From Rhodocyclaceae bacterium (lineage in GTDB: Bacteria; Pseudomonadota; Gammaproteobacteria; Burkholderiales; Rhodocyclaceae): a stretch of 64,000 bases of DNA. Under the pieces are notes generated by a model. It was not told the DNA's origin. It saw only the letters and a program-made list of their open reading frames with translations, and made no database searches. This document shows, one piece after another, positions 1 through 11,477 of the stretch. Location: assembly GCA_018262775.1 (NCBI GenBank), contig JADFDU010000057.1, positions 34,043-98,042 on the forward strand, given 5' to 3'. Made by a program: the position numbers and the translations under genes. How positions within the stretch are numbered: the first letter of the stretch is position 1; each line of letters opens with the position of its first letter.

Positions 1-1593
1 GGCATTTCGCACCTCATGTCCATCTCCGGGCTTCACATCACCATGGTCGCCGGACTCGGCGCCTGGCTGATGTCCTTTTTCTGGCGTCGCCGGCCGGCGC
101 TCATGCTGCGTCTGCCGGCGCAGAAGGCGGCCGCGGCGGCAGGCTGGGCGACGGCCTTCGGCTATTGCCTGCTGGCGGGCTTCGGTGTGCCGGCGCAGCG
201 CACGCTCTACATGCTGTCGGTCGTGGCGCTCGCCCTGTGGCTTGGGCGGGCGACCGCGGGCAGTCGCGTGCTGGCGCTGGCCTTGCTCCTGGTGTTGCTG
301 ATCGATCCGTGGGCGGTGCTCTCGGCCGGCTTCTGGCTGTCCTTCGGGGCGGTGGCGCTGCTGTTCTACATAGCGGCGGGGCGCGTGGCGCCGCGCCACT
401 GGCTGGTGGAGTGGGGCAGGGCGCAATGGGCGGTAACGCTCGGCCTGATTCCGGCGCTGCTGGCGCTGTTCCAGCAGTTCTCGCTGGTCTCGCCGCTGGC
501 CAACGCGGTCGCCATCCCGCTCGTCAGCCTGGTCATCACGCCACTGGCGCTGGTGGCGGCGCTGCTGCCTTTCGACCTGCCGCTGGTGCTGGCGCACCAG
601 TTGCTCGCCTGGCTGATGGCATTCATCGAATGGCTCGCCGAACTGCCGCTGGCGGTGTGGCAGCAGCCGGCGCCGCCGGCGTGGGCCGTATTGCTGGGGC
701 TGCTCGGTTGCATCTGGCTGTTGTTGCCGCGCGGTTTTCCCGCGCGCGGCGTCGGCGTGCTCCTCTTCCTGCCGCTGGTGCTGCTGCCACCGCAACGGCC
801 GGCACCGGGGGAATTGAAACTGACGGTGCTCGACGTCGGCCAGGGACTGGCGGTGCATGTGCAGACGGCCGGCCACGACCTGATCTACGACACCGGGCCG
901 CAATTCTCGGCGGACGCCAACAGCGGCAACCGCATTTTGCTGCCCTACCTGCGGGCCCAGGGCGTGCAGCACCTCGACGGTTTGATCGTGACGCATCAGG
1001 ACATGGATCATGCGGGCGGTGCGCTGTCGCTGCTCGACGGCCTGCCGGTGGACTGGACGGCGAGCTCCATGTCCGCGGATCATCCTTTCAGGCAAGCGCC
1101 GGGGCATCGCCCCTGCTTCGATGGCCAGGCCTGGGCGTGGGACGGCGTGCGCTTCGAGATGTTGCATCCGGCGCTGGCCGATTACGCGGCGGCGAAGCGC
1201 AAGAGCAACGACATGAGCTGCGTGCTCAAGGTGACGTCGGCGCAGGGCAGCGTCCTGCTCACCGGCGACATTGAAACCGTTTCAGAACAGGCGCTGTCAA
1301 AGCGGCATGGCGCACTTCTGCGCGCGGATGTGCTGCTGGCGCCGCACCACGGCAGCCGTACCTCCTCGTCTGCCGAATTTCTGTCTGCGGTGGGAGCGGG
1401 CACGGTGATCTTTCCGGTGGGCTACCGCAACCGCTTCCGCCACCCGAACGCCGTGGTGTTGCGGCGCTACGAAGCGGCGGGCGCGCGGTTGCTGCGCAGC
1501 GACCGCGACGGCGCCGTCACATTGCGCTTCGGCGTACTGCGGGGACTGACTTTGGAACGCGAGGAACGCCGGCGCTACTGGCACGGACGCTGA
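1..1593 (+). CDS. comEC: ComEC/Rec2 DNA-uptake channel, C-terminal part (5' truncated by window)
   Basis: The reading frame is open from base 1, so the gene begins upstream; 530 codons are visible. ComEC forms the inner-membrane channel that passes single-stranded DNA in natural transformation. The first visible residues carry the family signature HLMSISGLH, followed by repeated hydrophobic segments (about residues 1-265, the competence domain). From about residue 275 comes a metallo-beta-lactamase-like domain with TVLDVGQG, the metal-binding THQDMDHAGG, LLTGDIE and APHHGS. The His/Asp motif is intact, so the nuclease-like domain may be active. The last codons overlap a short motif (1533-1553) that recurs between genes elsewhere in the window. 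Confidence 0.95.
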   Translation, partial: GISHLMSISGLHITMVAGLGAWLMSFFWRRRPALMLRLPAQKAAAAAGWATAFGYCLLAGFGVPAQRTLYMLSVVALALWLGRATAGSRVLALALLLVLLIDPWAVLSAGFWLSFGAVALLFYIAAGRVAPRHWLVEWGRAQWAVTLGLIPALLALFQQFSLVSPLANAVAIPLVSLVITPLALVAALLPFDLPLVLAHQLLAWLMAFIEWLAELPLAVWQQPAPPAWAVLLGLLGCIWLLLPRGFPARGVGVLLFLPLVLLPPQRPAPGELKLTVLDVGQGLAVHVQTAGHDLIYDTGPQFSADANSGNRILLPYLRAQGVQHLDGLIVTHQDMDHAGGALSLLDGLPVDWTASSMSADHPFRQAPGHRPCFDGQAWAWDGVRFEMLHPALADYAAAKRKSNDMSCVLKVTSAQGSVLLTGDIETVSEQALSKRHGALLRADVLLAPHHGSRTSSSAEFLSAVGAGTVIFPVGYRNRFRHPNAVVLRRYEAAGARLLRSDRDGAVTLRFGVLRGLTLEREERRRYWHGR

Positions 1594-1613
1594 GATTGAA
1601 TGAAAATGCCGCC

Positions 1614-2138
1614 ATGATGAAAAAAATGATTGTGTTCGCCGCCCTGTCGATGACTATGGTGACTGTGGCAACTGTGGCAACTGTGGCGGTCGCCGCCGAA
1701 ACCCTGCCGCCCGTCGAAGTCTTCGTGCCCAAGCCCTGCCTCGCCTGCATCGACTGGGCCGAGCATCTGCGGCAGAACGGCTTCAAGGTGAAAGTGACGG
1801 AGAGCGACGATCTGGCGGCGGTGAAGCGCCGCTTCAAGGTGCCGGCCGACGTCGCGTCGCGCATGACCGCGCGGGTGGCGGGGTATTTCATCGAGGGCCA
1901 CGTGCCGGCCGAGGACATCAAGCTGCTGCTCAAGGAGAAGCCGAAGGCGCGCGGCCTCGCCGTGCCGGGACTGCCGATGGGCGCACCGGGCTACGAGGCG
2001 ACCGGTTCCGATTCAAGCTGCGAGCAAGGCTGCACCATCCTCGATGCCACCAGCGGCGAGCGCATGCCGCGGCGGGAGTTCTTCAACACCCTGCTGGTGG
2101 GGCCGAAGGGCGACACTAGCGTCTGGGCGCGGCACTGA
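1614..2138 (+). CDS. DUF411 periplasmic metal-binding protein
   Basis: A 174-residue exported protein of the DUF411 family, members of which occur in copper and other metal resistance loci. After the signal peptide (about residues 1-28, MMKKMIVF start) there is a thioredoxin-like CLAC motif preceded by PKP, then GHVPAEDIKLLL and the family hallmark GLAVPGLPMGAPGYE. The ATG at 1614 places a basic start directly before the hydrophobic stretch; a TTG at 1596 in frame is less likely. The signal peptide contains the nine-base unit GTGGCAACT repeated in tandem (VATVAT). The C-terminus carries two additional Cys (SSCEQGC). A role in copper handling is inferred from the family only; no metal-transport gene is adjacent. 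Confidence 0.8.
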   Translation: MMKKMIVFAALSMTMVTVATVATVAVAAETLPPVEVFVPKPCLACIDWAEHLRQNGFKVKVTESDDLAAVKRRFKVPADVASRMTARVAGYFIEGHVPAEDIKLLLKEKPKARGLAVPGLPMGAPGYEATGSDSSCEQGCTILDATSGERMPRREFFNTLLVGPKGDTSVWARH

Positions 2139-2139
2139 G

Positions 2140-2218
2140 ATGAACGGCCCCACGCTCACTGCGTTCGCTGCCCCCGAGGGGCGCTCAGCGCCCTTCGGGC
2201 GGCCGGGCGGGCGCTGAG
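2140..2218. repeat. 79-bp dispersed repeat, copy 1
   Basis: Begins two bases after the DUF411 stop codon and reads ATGAACGGCCCCACGCTCAC through to GGGCGCTGAG. A second copy lies at 18080-18158 between livH and livM, differing by only about two bases. The inner part contains short inverted repeats (GGGGCG / CGCCC). The two copies sit in unrelated genes' spacers, so this is a genomic repeat and not a gene-specific signal. Confidence 0.9.
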
Positions 2219-2229
2219 TCCAGCATAAC

Positions 2230-2252
2230 CCCTCTCTCCACCGGGGAGAGGG
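2230..2252. repeat. CCCTCTC/GAGAGGG hairpin repeat
   Basis: Inverted repeat with arms CCCTCTC and GAGAGGG followed by a GGGTGAGGGGG tail, lying between two convergent genes. Same family as elements at 3580-3605, 8610-8634 and 34682-34722. It may stop transcription from both sides, but it has no T-run, so terminator function is only a possibility. Confidence 0.7.
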
Positions 2253-2265
2253 CGGGGTGAGGGGG

Positions 2266-3555
2266 CTATTTATAAGCCAGCATCTCCCCGAACATCCCCT
2301 TCGCCCACGCGATATCCTCGCCGCGCGGGTTGGGGTCATGGTGCTGCTGGGTGGTCTGCGCGATGACGCCGTCGCCGCGGACGCGGTAGTGCGTGTCGAT
2401 GCGCGTCAGTTCCGCCGGTTCGAGCCGGCTGTAGATGAAGCAGCTGCTATCCGGCAGCAGCGGCTCCGCTATCTTGCCCTGCGCGCGCGCGGCGATTTCG
2501 TGCGCGGCGATGGCGCCGAGGCGGCTCGCCAGACGACCGCTCTTCGGGTAATGGCCGAACAGCAGTGAAGCGCGGTCGATCAGGTCGCCGACGAGGAACA
2601 CCCGCTCGTCTTCCAGCGCATGCAGATGAAGAGGATCCTGCGCGGCCCAGCCTGTGGGCTTGCCCTCGGCGTCGCGGCCGATCAGCCCGGCTTGCCAGGC
2701 GAGGTCGCCGGCCTGTTGCGGCGGCATGAGGATGGCGTCGTCGAAGCGCAGATCATCGAACTCGGTGGCGATGGTTTTGCCGAAGGGGTCGAGTGCCTTC
2801 ACCTTCGCCTGCGAGTAATGCGTGATCTGATCCTTGTAGTCGTCCTCGAAGGCCTCGGCAAAGCGCGGCGAGAGGGTGCCCGGGTCGAGCACGTGCAGGC
2901 GCGCGCGTAGGCCGCGGCGCTTGATCATGCGGCCGATCACCAGGGCGCGCTCGTAGGGCGCCGGCTGGCAGCGGTAGGGCGGCGGCGGAAGGGTCATGAC
3001 CAGGTCGCCGCCCCTGAAGGCGTCCAGTTTTGCCTTCAACGCCGCGAATTCCGCGCCCGGGGTCCAGGCGCAGAAAAAGCGTTCGCGCACATGAGCGATG
3101 GCGCGCGCGTCGTCGCCGAGCCAAGCGCCGTAGTCGTGGCGGATGCCTGTCGCCAGCACCAGCCAGTCGTAATCCACCGAGCCGCCCGCGGTGTGGATGC
3201 GGCGGCGCGCGCGGTCGATGGCGCTGACCTCTGCCCGGATGAAGGTATAGCCGAAGGCCTTCGCCGCGGCGGCGAAATCGTGCGTGAGCAACGCAGCGTC
3301 GATGCGTCCGTCCAGCCACTGATTGGACAGCGGCATGGAGAAGAAGGCGGCGTTCCGCTCGATCAGCACGACTTCCAGTTCCGGCGCCAGCTCGCGCAGG
3401 CGGCGCGCAGCCGACAGCCCGCCCCAGCCGCCGCCGACGACGACGACGCGGCGGCCCTTCGTCGCCGGCAGAAGTGCAGGCGCCTGCTGCGCGAACAGGG
3501 GCGCGGCAAAAGCGGCGAGCGAAGCGGCGAGAAAACGGCGGCGAGGAAACGTCAT
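2266..3555 (-). CDS. Tat-exported FAD oxidoreductase, flavocytochrome c sulfide dehydrogenase flavoprotein family
   Basis: A 429-residue protein. The start at 3555 gives a Tat signal (PRRRFLAAS then a hydrophobic run), so it should act in the periplasm. FAD-binding VVVVGGGWGG is at about residues 37-46. The family motif PPPYRCQPAPYER supplies one of the two cysteines that form the redox-active disulfide in FccB/SoxF proteins. The position of the second (GWCP in FccB) reads GWAAQDP, so that cysteine is missing. The C-terminal SSCFIYS segment matches the FCSD flavin-binding domain. No cytochrome partner gene is adjacent. Sulfide oxidation is therefore doubtful; it is better called an FCSD-family flavoprotein of unknown substrate. 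Confidence 0.8.
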   Translation of the reverse strand: MTFPRRRFLAASLAAFAAPLFAQQAPALLPATKGRRVVVVGGGWGGLSAARRLRELAPELEVVLIERNAAFFSMPLSNQWLDGRIDAALLTHDFAAAAKAFGYTFIRAEVSAIDRARRRIHTAGGSVDYDWLVLATGIRHDYGAWLGDDARAIAHVRERFFCAWTPGAEFAALKAKLDAFRGGDLVMTLPPPPYRCQPAPYERALVIGRMIKRRGLRARLHVLDPGTLSPRFAEAFEDDYKDQITHYSQAKVKALDPFGKTIATEFDDLRFDDAILMPPQQAGDLAWQAGLIGRDAEGKPTGWAAQDPLHLHALEDERVFLVGDLIDRASLLFGHYPKSGRLASRLGAIAAHEIAARAQGKIAEPLLPDSSCFIYSRLEPAELTRIDTHYRVRGDGVIAQTTQQHHDPNPRGEDIAWAKGMFGEMLAYK

Positions 3556-3579
3556 GCGCTCAAGTGTAGCCGAGAATCT

Positions 3580-3605
3580 CCCCTCTCCCGCTAGCGGGAG
3601 AGGGG
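3580..3605. repeat. Perfect 26-bp palindrome CCCCTCTCCCGCT/AGCGGGAGAGGGG
   Basis: Thirteen-base arms with no loop, between divergent genes, followed by GGGGGAGAGGG. Belongs to the same intergenic repeat family as 2230-2252. Confidence 0.8.
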
Positions 3606-3656
3606 CCGGGGGAGAGGGCGGGCGTCTGCTAAACTTTGCAGTCAAAGGAGAAGTTT

Positions 3657-4514
3657 ATGAATGCAATGCGCCACCACACCGTGCAATGCCTCAGCCCCGG
3701 CGGACTGCACCGCATGGCCTACGTCGAGTGGGGCGAGGCGCAGAACCCGCGCGTGCTGGTCTGCGTGCACGGCCTCACGCGCAACGCGCGCGACTTCGAC
3801 TTCCTCGCGAAATCCCTGTCGCAGCACTACCGCGTCGTCTGCCCCGACGTGGTCGGCCGCGGCCGCAGCAACTGGCTGCGCATCAAGGACAATTACCAGG
3901 TGCCGCAGTACGTCGCCGACATGGTGACGCTGATTGCCCGTCTCGGCGTGGATGAAGTGCACTGGGTCGGCACCTCGATGGGCGGCCTCATCGGCATGGC
4001 GCTTGCTGCGCAGGAAGACACCCCCATCACCCGCCTTGTGCTCAACGACGTCGGCCCGGTCATCGCGGCGGCGGCCGTCAAGCGCATCGGCGAATACGTC
4101 GGCCTGATGCCGGAGTTCGCCAGCTTCAAGGATGCCGAGCAGTACATTCGCCTCGTCAGCGCGCCCTTCGGCAAGCTCAGCGACGCGCAATGGAAGCACC
4201 TCACCGAGCATGTCACGCGGCAGAAGGCCGACGGCGGCTACGAACTGGTCTACGACCCTGGCATCGCCGAGCCCTTCCACAAGGCGCTGGACGGCGAGGA
4301 CGTCAGCCTGTGGCCACTCTACGACGCCATCCGCTGCCCGACGCAGGTATTGCGCGGCGCCGAATCCGATCTCCTCTCGCACGAGACCTGTCTGGAGATG
4401 GGCGCACGCGGCCCGAAAGCACTGATCGCCGAGATCCCCGGCGTGGGTCATGCGCCGATGTTCCTTGACGAAGCGCAGGTGGCGGTGGTGCGGGAGTTCC
4501 TCCTCGCCCAATGA
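3657..4514 (+). CDS. Alpha/beta hydrolase
   Basis: A 285-residue cytoplasmic alpha/beta-hydrolase-fold protein. The start at 3657 is set by the ribosome site AAAGGAGAAGTTT directly before ATG. It has the oxyanion region VCVHGLTRNARDFDFL, the nucleophile elbow GTSMGGLIG (Ser) and a C-terminal GVGHAP supplying the catalytic His; the acidic residue is probably in ESDLLS. The stop codon overlaps the start of the next gene (ATGA), indicating one operon. The substrate is unknown; esters or lactones are typical of the family. Confidence 0.8.
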   Translation: MNAMRHHTVQCLSPGGLHRMAYVEWGEAQNPRVLVCVHGLTRNARDFDFLAKSLSQHYRVVCPDVVGRGRSNWLRIKDNYQVPQYVADMVTLIARLGVDEVHWVGTSMGGLIGMALAAQEDTPITRLVLNDVGPVIAAAAVKRIGEYVGLMPEFASFKDAEQYIRLVSAPFGKLSDAQWKHLTEHVTRQKADGGYELVYDPGIAEPFHKALDGEDVSLWPLYDAIRCPTQVLRGAESDLLSHETCLEMGARGPKALIAEIPGVGHAPMFLDEAQVAVVREFLLAQ

Positions 4515-5521
4515 AAGCCGCGTTCATCCGCCGCTACGGCGGCAACGATGTCGTCGAGCTGGGTGAACTGCCGGCGCCGCAGGCAGGACCGGGTGAACTG
4601 CTGGTGGAGGTGCATGCCGCCAGCGTGAACCCGGTCGATTTCAAGATCCGCGGCGGCATGCTGAAAATGATTATTCCATTCGGCTTCCCGCTCATTCTCG
4701 GCAACGATTTCTCCGGTGTGGTGAAGGCGGTCGGCGCCGGCGTGACGCGCTTCAAGCCGGGCGACGCGGTGTTCGCGCGCATGGACAAGCAGCGCATCGG
4801 CGCCTTTGCCGAGTTCGCCCGGGTGGCCGAAGCGGATGCCGCTCTGAAGCCGGTGAACCTCTCCCACATCGAGGCCGCCGCCGTACCGTTGGCGGGCCTG
4901 ACGGCCTGGCAGGCGCTGTTCGAAATCAGCGGTTTGAAAGCCGGGCAGAAAGTACTCATCCACGGCGGCTCGGGTGGCGTCGGCAGCTTTGCCATCCAGT
5001 TTGCCCACCACGCCGGGGCGACCGTCGCCACCACCGTCGGCGCGCGCAATAGGGAACTGGCGCGCAGCCTCTGCGCCGACACCGTCATCGATTACAAAGC
5101 GCAGCGCTTCGAGGACCTCGTCAGCGACTGCGACATGGTGTTCGACACGCAGGCGGGCGATATCCAGTACCGTTCCTTCGCCGTGCTCAAGCGCGGCGGC
5201 GTGCTGGTGAGCATCGCCGGCAAGCCGGACGGCCGTCTGGCGCGCGAGTGGGGGCTAAACCCGCTCCTCGGCCTGCTGCTGGATTTCCTCAGCCGCAAGA
5301 CCCTGCGCCTGGCGAAGCGCCACGGCGTGCGCTACGAATACCTCTTCATGCACCCGAGCGGCGAGCAGTTGGAACAGATCGGCCGCCTGCTTACGGTGGG
5401 CAGCGTCAAGCCGATCATCGACAAGGTGTTCCCGCTGGCGCAGGTGCGCGAGGCACTGGCCTACAGCGAAGCCGGCCACGCCGCCGGCAAGGTGGTGGTG
5501 GAGGTCAAGCCCGCCGGCTGA
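4511..5521 (+). CDS. NADPH-dependent quinone reductase / zinc-independent MDR alcohol dehydrogenase
   Basis: A 336-residue medium-chain dehydrogenase/reductase translationally coupled to the upstream hydrolase (ATGA overlap). The N-terminal GroES-like domain contains NPVDFKIRGG and GNDFSGVV; the nucleotide-binding motif GGSGGVGSFAIQ is near residue 155. The zinc ligands of classical alcohol dehydrogenases are not seen, which points to the quinone oxidoreductase branch (QOR, alkenal reductases). The C-terminal HAAGKVVVEV is typical of that branch. Substrate unknown; coupling to the hydrolase suggests that both act on one small carbonyl or ester compound. Confidence 0.8.
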   Translation: MKAAFIRRYGGNDVVELGELPAPQAGPGELLVEVHAASVNPVDFKIRGGMLKMIIPFGFPLILGNDFSGVVKAVGAGVTRFKPGDAVFARMDKQRIGAFAEFARVAEADAALKPVNLSHIEAAAVPLAGLTAWQALFEISGLKAGQKVLIHGGSGGVGSFAIQFAHHAGATVATTVGARNRELARSLCADTVIDYKAQRFEDLVSDCDMVFDTQAGDIQYRSFAVLKRGGVLVSIAGKPDGRLAREWGLNPLLGLLLDFLSRKTLRLAKRHGVRYEYLFMHPSGEQLEQIGRLLTVGSVKPIIDKVFPLAQVREALAYSEAGHAAGKVVVEVKPAG

Positions 5522-5545
5522 ACCTGCACGTGCAGTGAATTCCTT

Positions 5546-5567
5546 GCCGTATTGCGGGGACTGACTT
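5546..5567. repeat. Copy of the AAAGTCAGTC...ACGGC short repeat (reverse orientation)
   Basis: Reads GCCGTATTGCGGGGACTGAC followed by TT, the reverse complement of the motif seen at 34647, 36980 and 21703. Confidence 0.6.
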
Positions 5568-5599
5568 CTGTGGGAGTGGCAGTGCGGCCGCAAGGAATT

Positions 5600-5670
5600 C
5601 GTCATTCCCGCGAAAGCGGGAATCCAAGGACTTTCAATGAAACTGGATCCCCGCTTGCGCGGGGATGACG
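5600..5670. repeat. dRS3-like palindromic repeat, copy A
   Basis: Starts CGTCATTCCCGCGAAAGCGG and ends CCCCGCTTGCGCGGGGATGACG; two small hairpins (GCGAAAGC type) in mirror orientation separated by about 20 bases. Four more copies lie at 20789, 24117, 34561 and 38965. Confidence 0.9.
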
Positions 5671-5758
5671 GGAGACGGGGATGACGGGGGACAGGGATGA
5701 CGGGGGACAGGGATGACGGGGGACAGGGATGACGGGGGACAGGGATGACGGGGGACAG
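5663..5758. repeat. Six tandem 16-bp units (minisatellite)
   Basis: Unit GGATGACGGGGGACAG repeated six times without gaps; the first copy (5663-5678) has two mismatches and grades into the end of the upstream palindromic repeat (…GGGGATGACG), so the array seems to have grown from that arm. It lies downstream of the boxA stop codon and the quinone reductase gene. Copy number could vary between strains. Confidence 0.95.
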
Positions 5759-5809
5759 GGATTGGTCGTTCCCCCTTCACCCTTGGACAAGCTCAGGGCG
5801 AACGGTAGT

Positions 5810-7027
5810 TCAGTACGTCTCGACGTGATACCGGCTCTTTTCCCGTAGCTGCGGCAGCAGCGTGTCCCAGTCGCCGCCGTGCTGGCGGCAGACGTCGCGG
5901 AAAGCCTCATCGACGCCTTTTTCCATGCCCTTCAGGCCGCACAGGTAGATGTAGCAGTTCTCGTCGTTGAGCTGGCGCCAGACGTCGTCGTGGCGCTCGC
6001 GGATGCGGTCCTGCACGTACTGCTTGGGCTGGCCGGGCACGCGCGACAAGGCGAAGTTGATGTCGATGAATGTCTTCGGCAGCTTCATGAGCGGGCCGAA
6101 GTAGGGTAGCTCGTCCTGCGCGCGGGCGCCGAAGAACAGCATCAGTTCGCCGCCTTCGTTCAACGCCATGCGCCGGCGCCGCCGCTCGGTCATGGCGCGC
6201 ATCGGTGCGGAGCCGGTGCCGGTGCAGATCATCATGAGCGAACTGCCCGCATGGTTGGGCATGAGGAAAGCGGCGCCGAAGGGGCCGATCACCTGGACCT
6301 TGTCGCCCTTCTTCAGGTCGCACAGATAGTTGGAGGCGACGCCCTTGACCGCTTTGCCCTCATGGTCGGCGGTGACGCGTTTCACCGTGATGGCGCAGTT
6401 GTGATAGCCGGGGCGCTCGCCGTCGCGCGGGCTGGCGACCGAGTACAGGCGCACATGGTGCGGCCGGCCCTGTTCGTCGGTGCCGGGCGGGATGACGCCG
6501 ATGTTCTGGCCTTCGAGCAGGGGGAAATGCACGCCGCCGAAATCGAGGACGATGTGACGGATGTCGGCGCTGGCGTCATTGCCGGTGAGGCGGAAGTTGC
6601 CGGCGACGGTGGCGCTGATCGGATTCTTTTCGTTGTAGAGATTGACGACGGGCTTCTCCGCCGACCATGGCGCGGCGACCGGGCCGCCCTGGCCGGCGGT
6701 GGCTTCGCGGGTGAGGCGCGCCACGTCATCCGGCTCGGCTGAAGTTGTTGCCACAGACTGCGCGTCGGGCGCCGGCAACTCGTCCCAGGAATACTGTTCC
6801 TCCAGCGTGTAAGGCTTGCCCGGCGCGATCGGGAACCAGTTGTCGATGGCGCCGGTGGGGCAGGGCGGCACGCAGGCGCGGCAACCCTCACAGATTTCCA
6901 CCATCACGACATAGTTGCGCGAATCGTGCGCGATGGCGTTGACCGGGCAGGTCTCCTCGCAAGTGTTGCAGCGAATGCAGATGCCCGGATCGATGAGGTG
7001 CTGCTTGCTGGGACCGGCGGTACTCAT
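5810..7027 (-). CDS. boxA: Benzoyl-CoA 2,3-epoxidase, reductase subunit BoxA
   Basis: A 405-residue iron-sulfur flavoprotein that passes electrons from NADPH to BoxB, which epoxidises benzoyl-CoA. The N-terminus carries two [4Fe-4S] ferredoxin motifs, [15 protein letters not shown] and [12 protein letters not shown] (about residues 17-60). After a linker comes a ferredoxin-NADP reductase-type half with the FAD-binding RLYSVASP, the nucleotide site [14 protein letters not shown] and the terminal YHVETY. Length and domain order match BoxA of Azoarcus evansii. It is last in the minus-strand order boxR-boxC-boxB-boxA, separated from boxB by a large inverted repeat. Confidence 0.96.
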   Translation of the reverse strand: MSTAGPSKQHLIDPGICIRCNTCEETCPVNAIAHDSRNYVVMVEICEGCRACVPPCPTGAIDNWFPIAPGKPYTLEEQYSWDELPAPDAQSVATTSAEPDDVARLTREATAGQGGPVAAPWSAEKPVVNLYNEKNPISATVAGNFRLTGNDASADIRHIVLDFGGVHFPLLEGQNIGVIPPGTDEQGRPHHVRLYSVASPRDGERPGYHNCAITVKRVTADHEGKAVKGVASNYLCDLKKGDKVQVIGPFGAAFLMPNHAGSSLMMICTGTGSAPMRAMTERRRRRMALNEGGELMLFFGARAQDELPYFGPLMKLPKTFIDINFALSRVPGQPKQYVQDRIRERHDDVWRQLNDENCYIYLCGLKGMEKGVDEAFRDVCRQHGGDWDTLLPQLREKSRYHVETY

Positions 7028-7053
7028 TGAAATCTCCAGAGCTTAAAGGCATT

Positions 7054-7135
7054 AACCACGGAGGACACGGAGAGTACAGAGAAAGGCGAACACAAAATTG
7101 TGTACTTCTCCGTGCTCTCCATGTCCTCCGTGGTT
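7054..7135. repeat. 82-bp inverted repeat between boxB and boxA
   Basis: Arms AACCACGGAGGACACGGAGA and its near-perfect complement ending CATGTCCTCCGTGGTT enclose a centre around CACAAAATTGTG. Transcribed, it would form a long hairpin in the boxB-boxA spacer. Similar GGAGGACACGGAG repeats are known as dispersed elements in other bacteria, so this is likely an inserted repeat that may also affect mRNA stability. Confidence 0.85.
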
Positions 7136-7156
7136 CAAAGCTTTTACTTGCGTGAC

Positions 7157-8581
<1,425 letters not shown>

Positions 8582-8609
8582 TGTTGTGTCTCCAGTGGGC
8601 TATTTGTAG

Positions 8610-8634
8610 CCCTCTCCTTCATCGGGGGAGAGGG
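8610..8634. repeat. CCCTCTCC/GGAGAGGG hairpin repeat in boxC-boxB spacer
   Basis: Inverted repeat with 8-base arms followed by TTGGGAGAGGGGG; same family as 2230-2252 and 3580-3605. It fills most of the 66-base gap between two operon genes. Confidence 0.75.
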
Positions 8635-8647
8635 TTGGGAGAGGGGG

Positions 8648-10297
<1,650 letters not shown>

Positions 10298-10360
10298 CTA
10301 ATGGCCTCCGCCGGTTACCGCCCCGCCGGCACTAGATGAATTAAAGTGCAGACAGAAGCT

Positions 10361-11254
10361 TTATGTCGAAATATTGTACATATTCTGCAACTCTTCTTGA
10401 CTTGCGTCAACTGTTTTATTTGAGGTGTCAATGACGGCGTCGGCCAGGCCATACAGGTCGTTGCGATCTGCGAGGATGCGGCGTAGGTCGGCCATGGCCT
10501 CTTCGCGACCGGTAATGGGGCGCATGTCACCCTGGGCGATGACGCGCTGCATGTGTTCTTCGGCGCTGGCCTTGATCCACACCGTATAGCAGGCCGAGCG
10601 CAGCAGCTCGTAAGTGGGAGCTTCGGTGACGAGGCCGCCGCCGGCGGCGATCACTACCTGTTCGTGATGCTCGATGATGCGCTCTAGGCAGCGCTTTTCG
10701 AAGCGCCGATAGGCCTGCTGGCCATAAAGGGAAAAAATCTCAGAGGACGGAATGCCGGATTCGCGCTCGATTTCGTCATCGAGTTCGACGAAGGGCACGC
10801 CGTGGCGAGCGGCCAGGCGGCGACCGAGAGTAGACTTGCCGGCGCCGCGCAAACCGATGAGGGCGATGCGGTTGCGGCGCGATTGCGGATCCGGTTCGCC
10901 GAAGGCGCTGGAGAGGATGGCCTTGGCCTGCAGCAGTTTTTTCGGCGAGAACTTTTCGAGGTATTGAATCAGCAGGGTCAGTTCGATGGGGTGACCGTCG
11001 CGTTCGCTGAGCAGTTCCGTCAGGGGACAATCCAGCGCCGCCGACACCTGACGCAGGAGGAGAATGGAGATGTTCCCCTGGCCGCTTTCCAGTTGGGCGA
11101 GATAGCGTTCCGACACGCTTGACTTTGCGGCCAGCGCCTTGCGGGAAAGGCCCAGACGCGTGCGGGCATCCCGCACACGGGCGCCGAGTTGCAGCAGATA
11201 GGCTTGCTCGTCCTGCGACGATTCGGTGAGCATCTTGGAGGATTCGGCCATCAT
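10361..11254 (-). CDS. boxR: Benzoyl-CoA-responsive transcriptional regulator BoxR
   Basis: A 297-residue two-domain regulator. Residues about 15-75 form an XRE-type helix-turn-helix (GLSRKALAAKSSVSERYLAQ). From about residue 120 it is shikimate-kinase-like with a P-loop GLRGAGKSTLG. BoxR of Azoarcus is a repressor released by benzoyl-CoA, the kinase-like domain acting as effector sensor and not as an enzyme. The start at 11254 has AAGGGG seven bases upstream; an upstream in-frame start at 11308 would overlap the TGCA boxes. It is the first gene of the box operon and faces the DUF4863/ligase operon across a shared control region. Confidence 0.94.
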   Translation of the reverse strand: MMAESSKMLTESSQDEQAYLLQLGARVRDARTRLGLSRKALAAKSSVSERYLAQLESGQGNISILLLRQVSAALDCPLTELLSERDGHPIELTLLIQYLEKFSPKKLLQAKAILSSAFGEPDPQSRRNRIALIGLRGAGKSTLGRRLAARHGVPFVELDDEIERESGIPSSEIFSLYGQQAYRRFEKRCLERIIEHHEQVVIAAGGGLVTEAPTYELLRSACYTVWIKASAEEHMQRVIAQGDMRPITGREEAMADLRRILADRNDLYGLADAVIDTSNKTVDASQEELQNMYNIST

Positions 11255-11291
11255 TGCGTTTCCCCTTGCTATATTGTGCGCTGACGCTGTC

Positions 11292-11353
11292 TGCATATTA
11301 GCATGCAATTATGCACTATAACACTTGCTCTACTATTGCCATGCACTATACTG
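11292..11353. promoter_or_regulatory. Probable BoxR operator region (TGCA boxes and ATGCACTATA repeats)
   Basis: In the boxR/DUF4863 divergent spacer TGCA occurs at 11292, 11304, 11312 and 11342, and the ten-base word ATGCACTATA occurs exactly twice, at 11311 and 11341. ACTATACTG recurs at 11345 and 11442. BzdR/BoxR regulators of Azoarcus are known to bind TGCA-containing repeats, so this cluster is the best candidate for control of both divergent operons. The spacing differs from the published N6 arrangement (N8 and N4 here). Confidence 0.65.
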
Positions 11354-11477
11354 TTTGTTTGCGCTTGCGTCGCCAGCCTGCTTCTTATCCGTGCAGGCCG
11401 TATTCCAGCTGTTGCAGGTGGCTTTCAGCTGCCTCTCAGGAACTATACTGCAAACTGTAGATAGAGGTTAACCTGAA

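Noticed and set aside
5663..5758. Tandem array considered as a CRISPR
   Set aside because: Units are contiguous 16-mers without spacers and no cas genes are present.
10361..11254. Shikimate kinase annotation for the P-loop gene beside boxC
   Set aside because: The N-terminal XRE helix-turn-helix and box context identify BoxR; the kinase-like domain is the effector domain.
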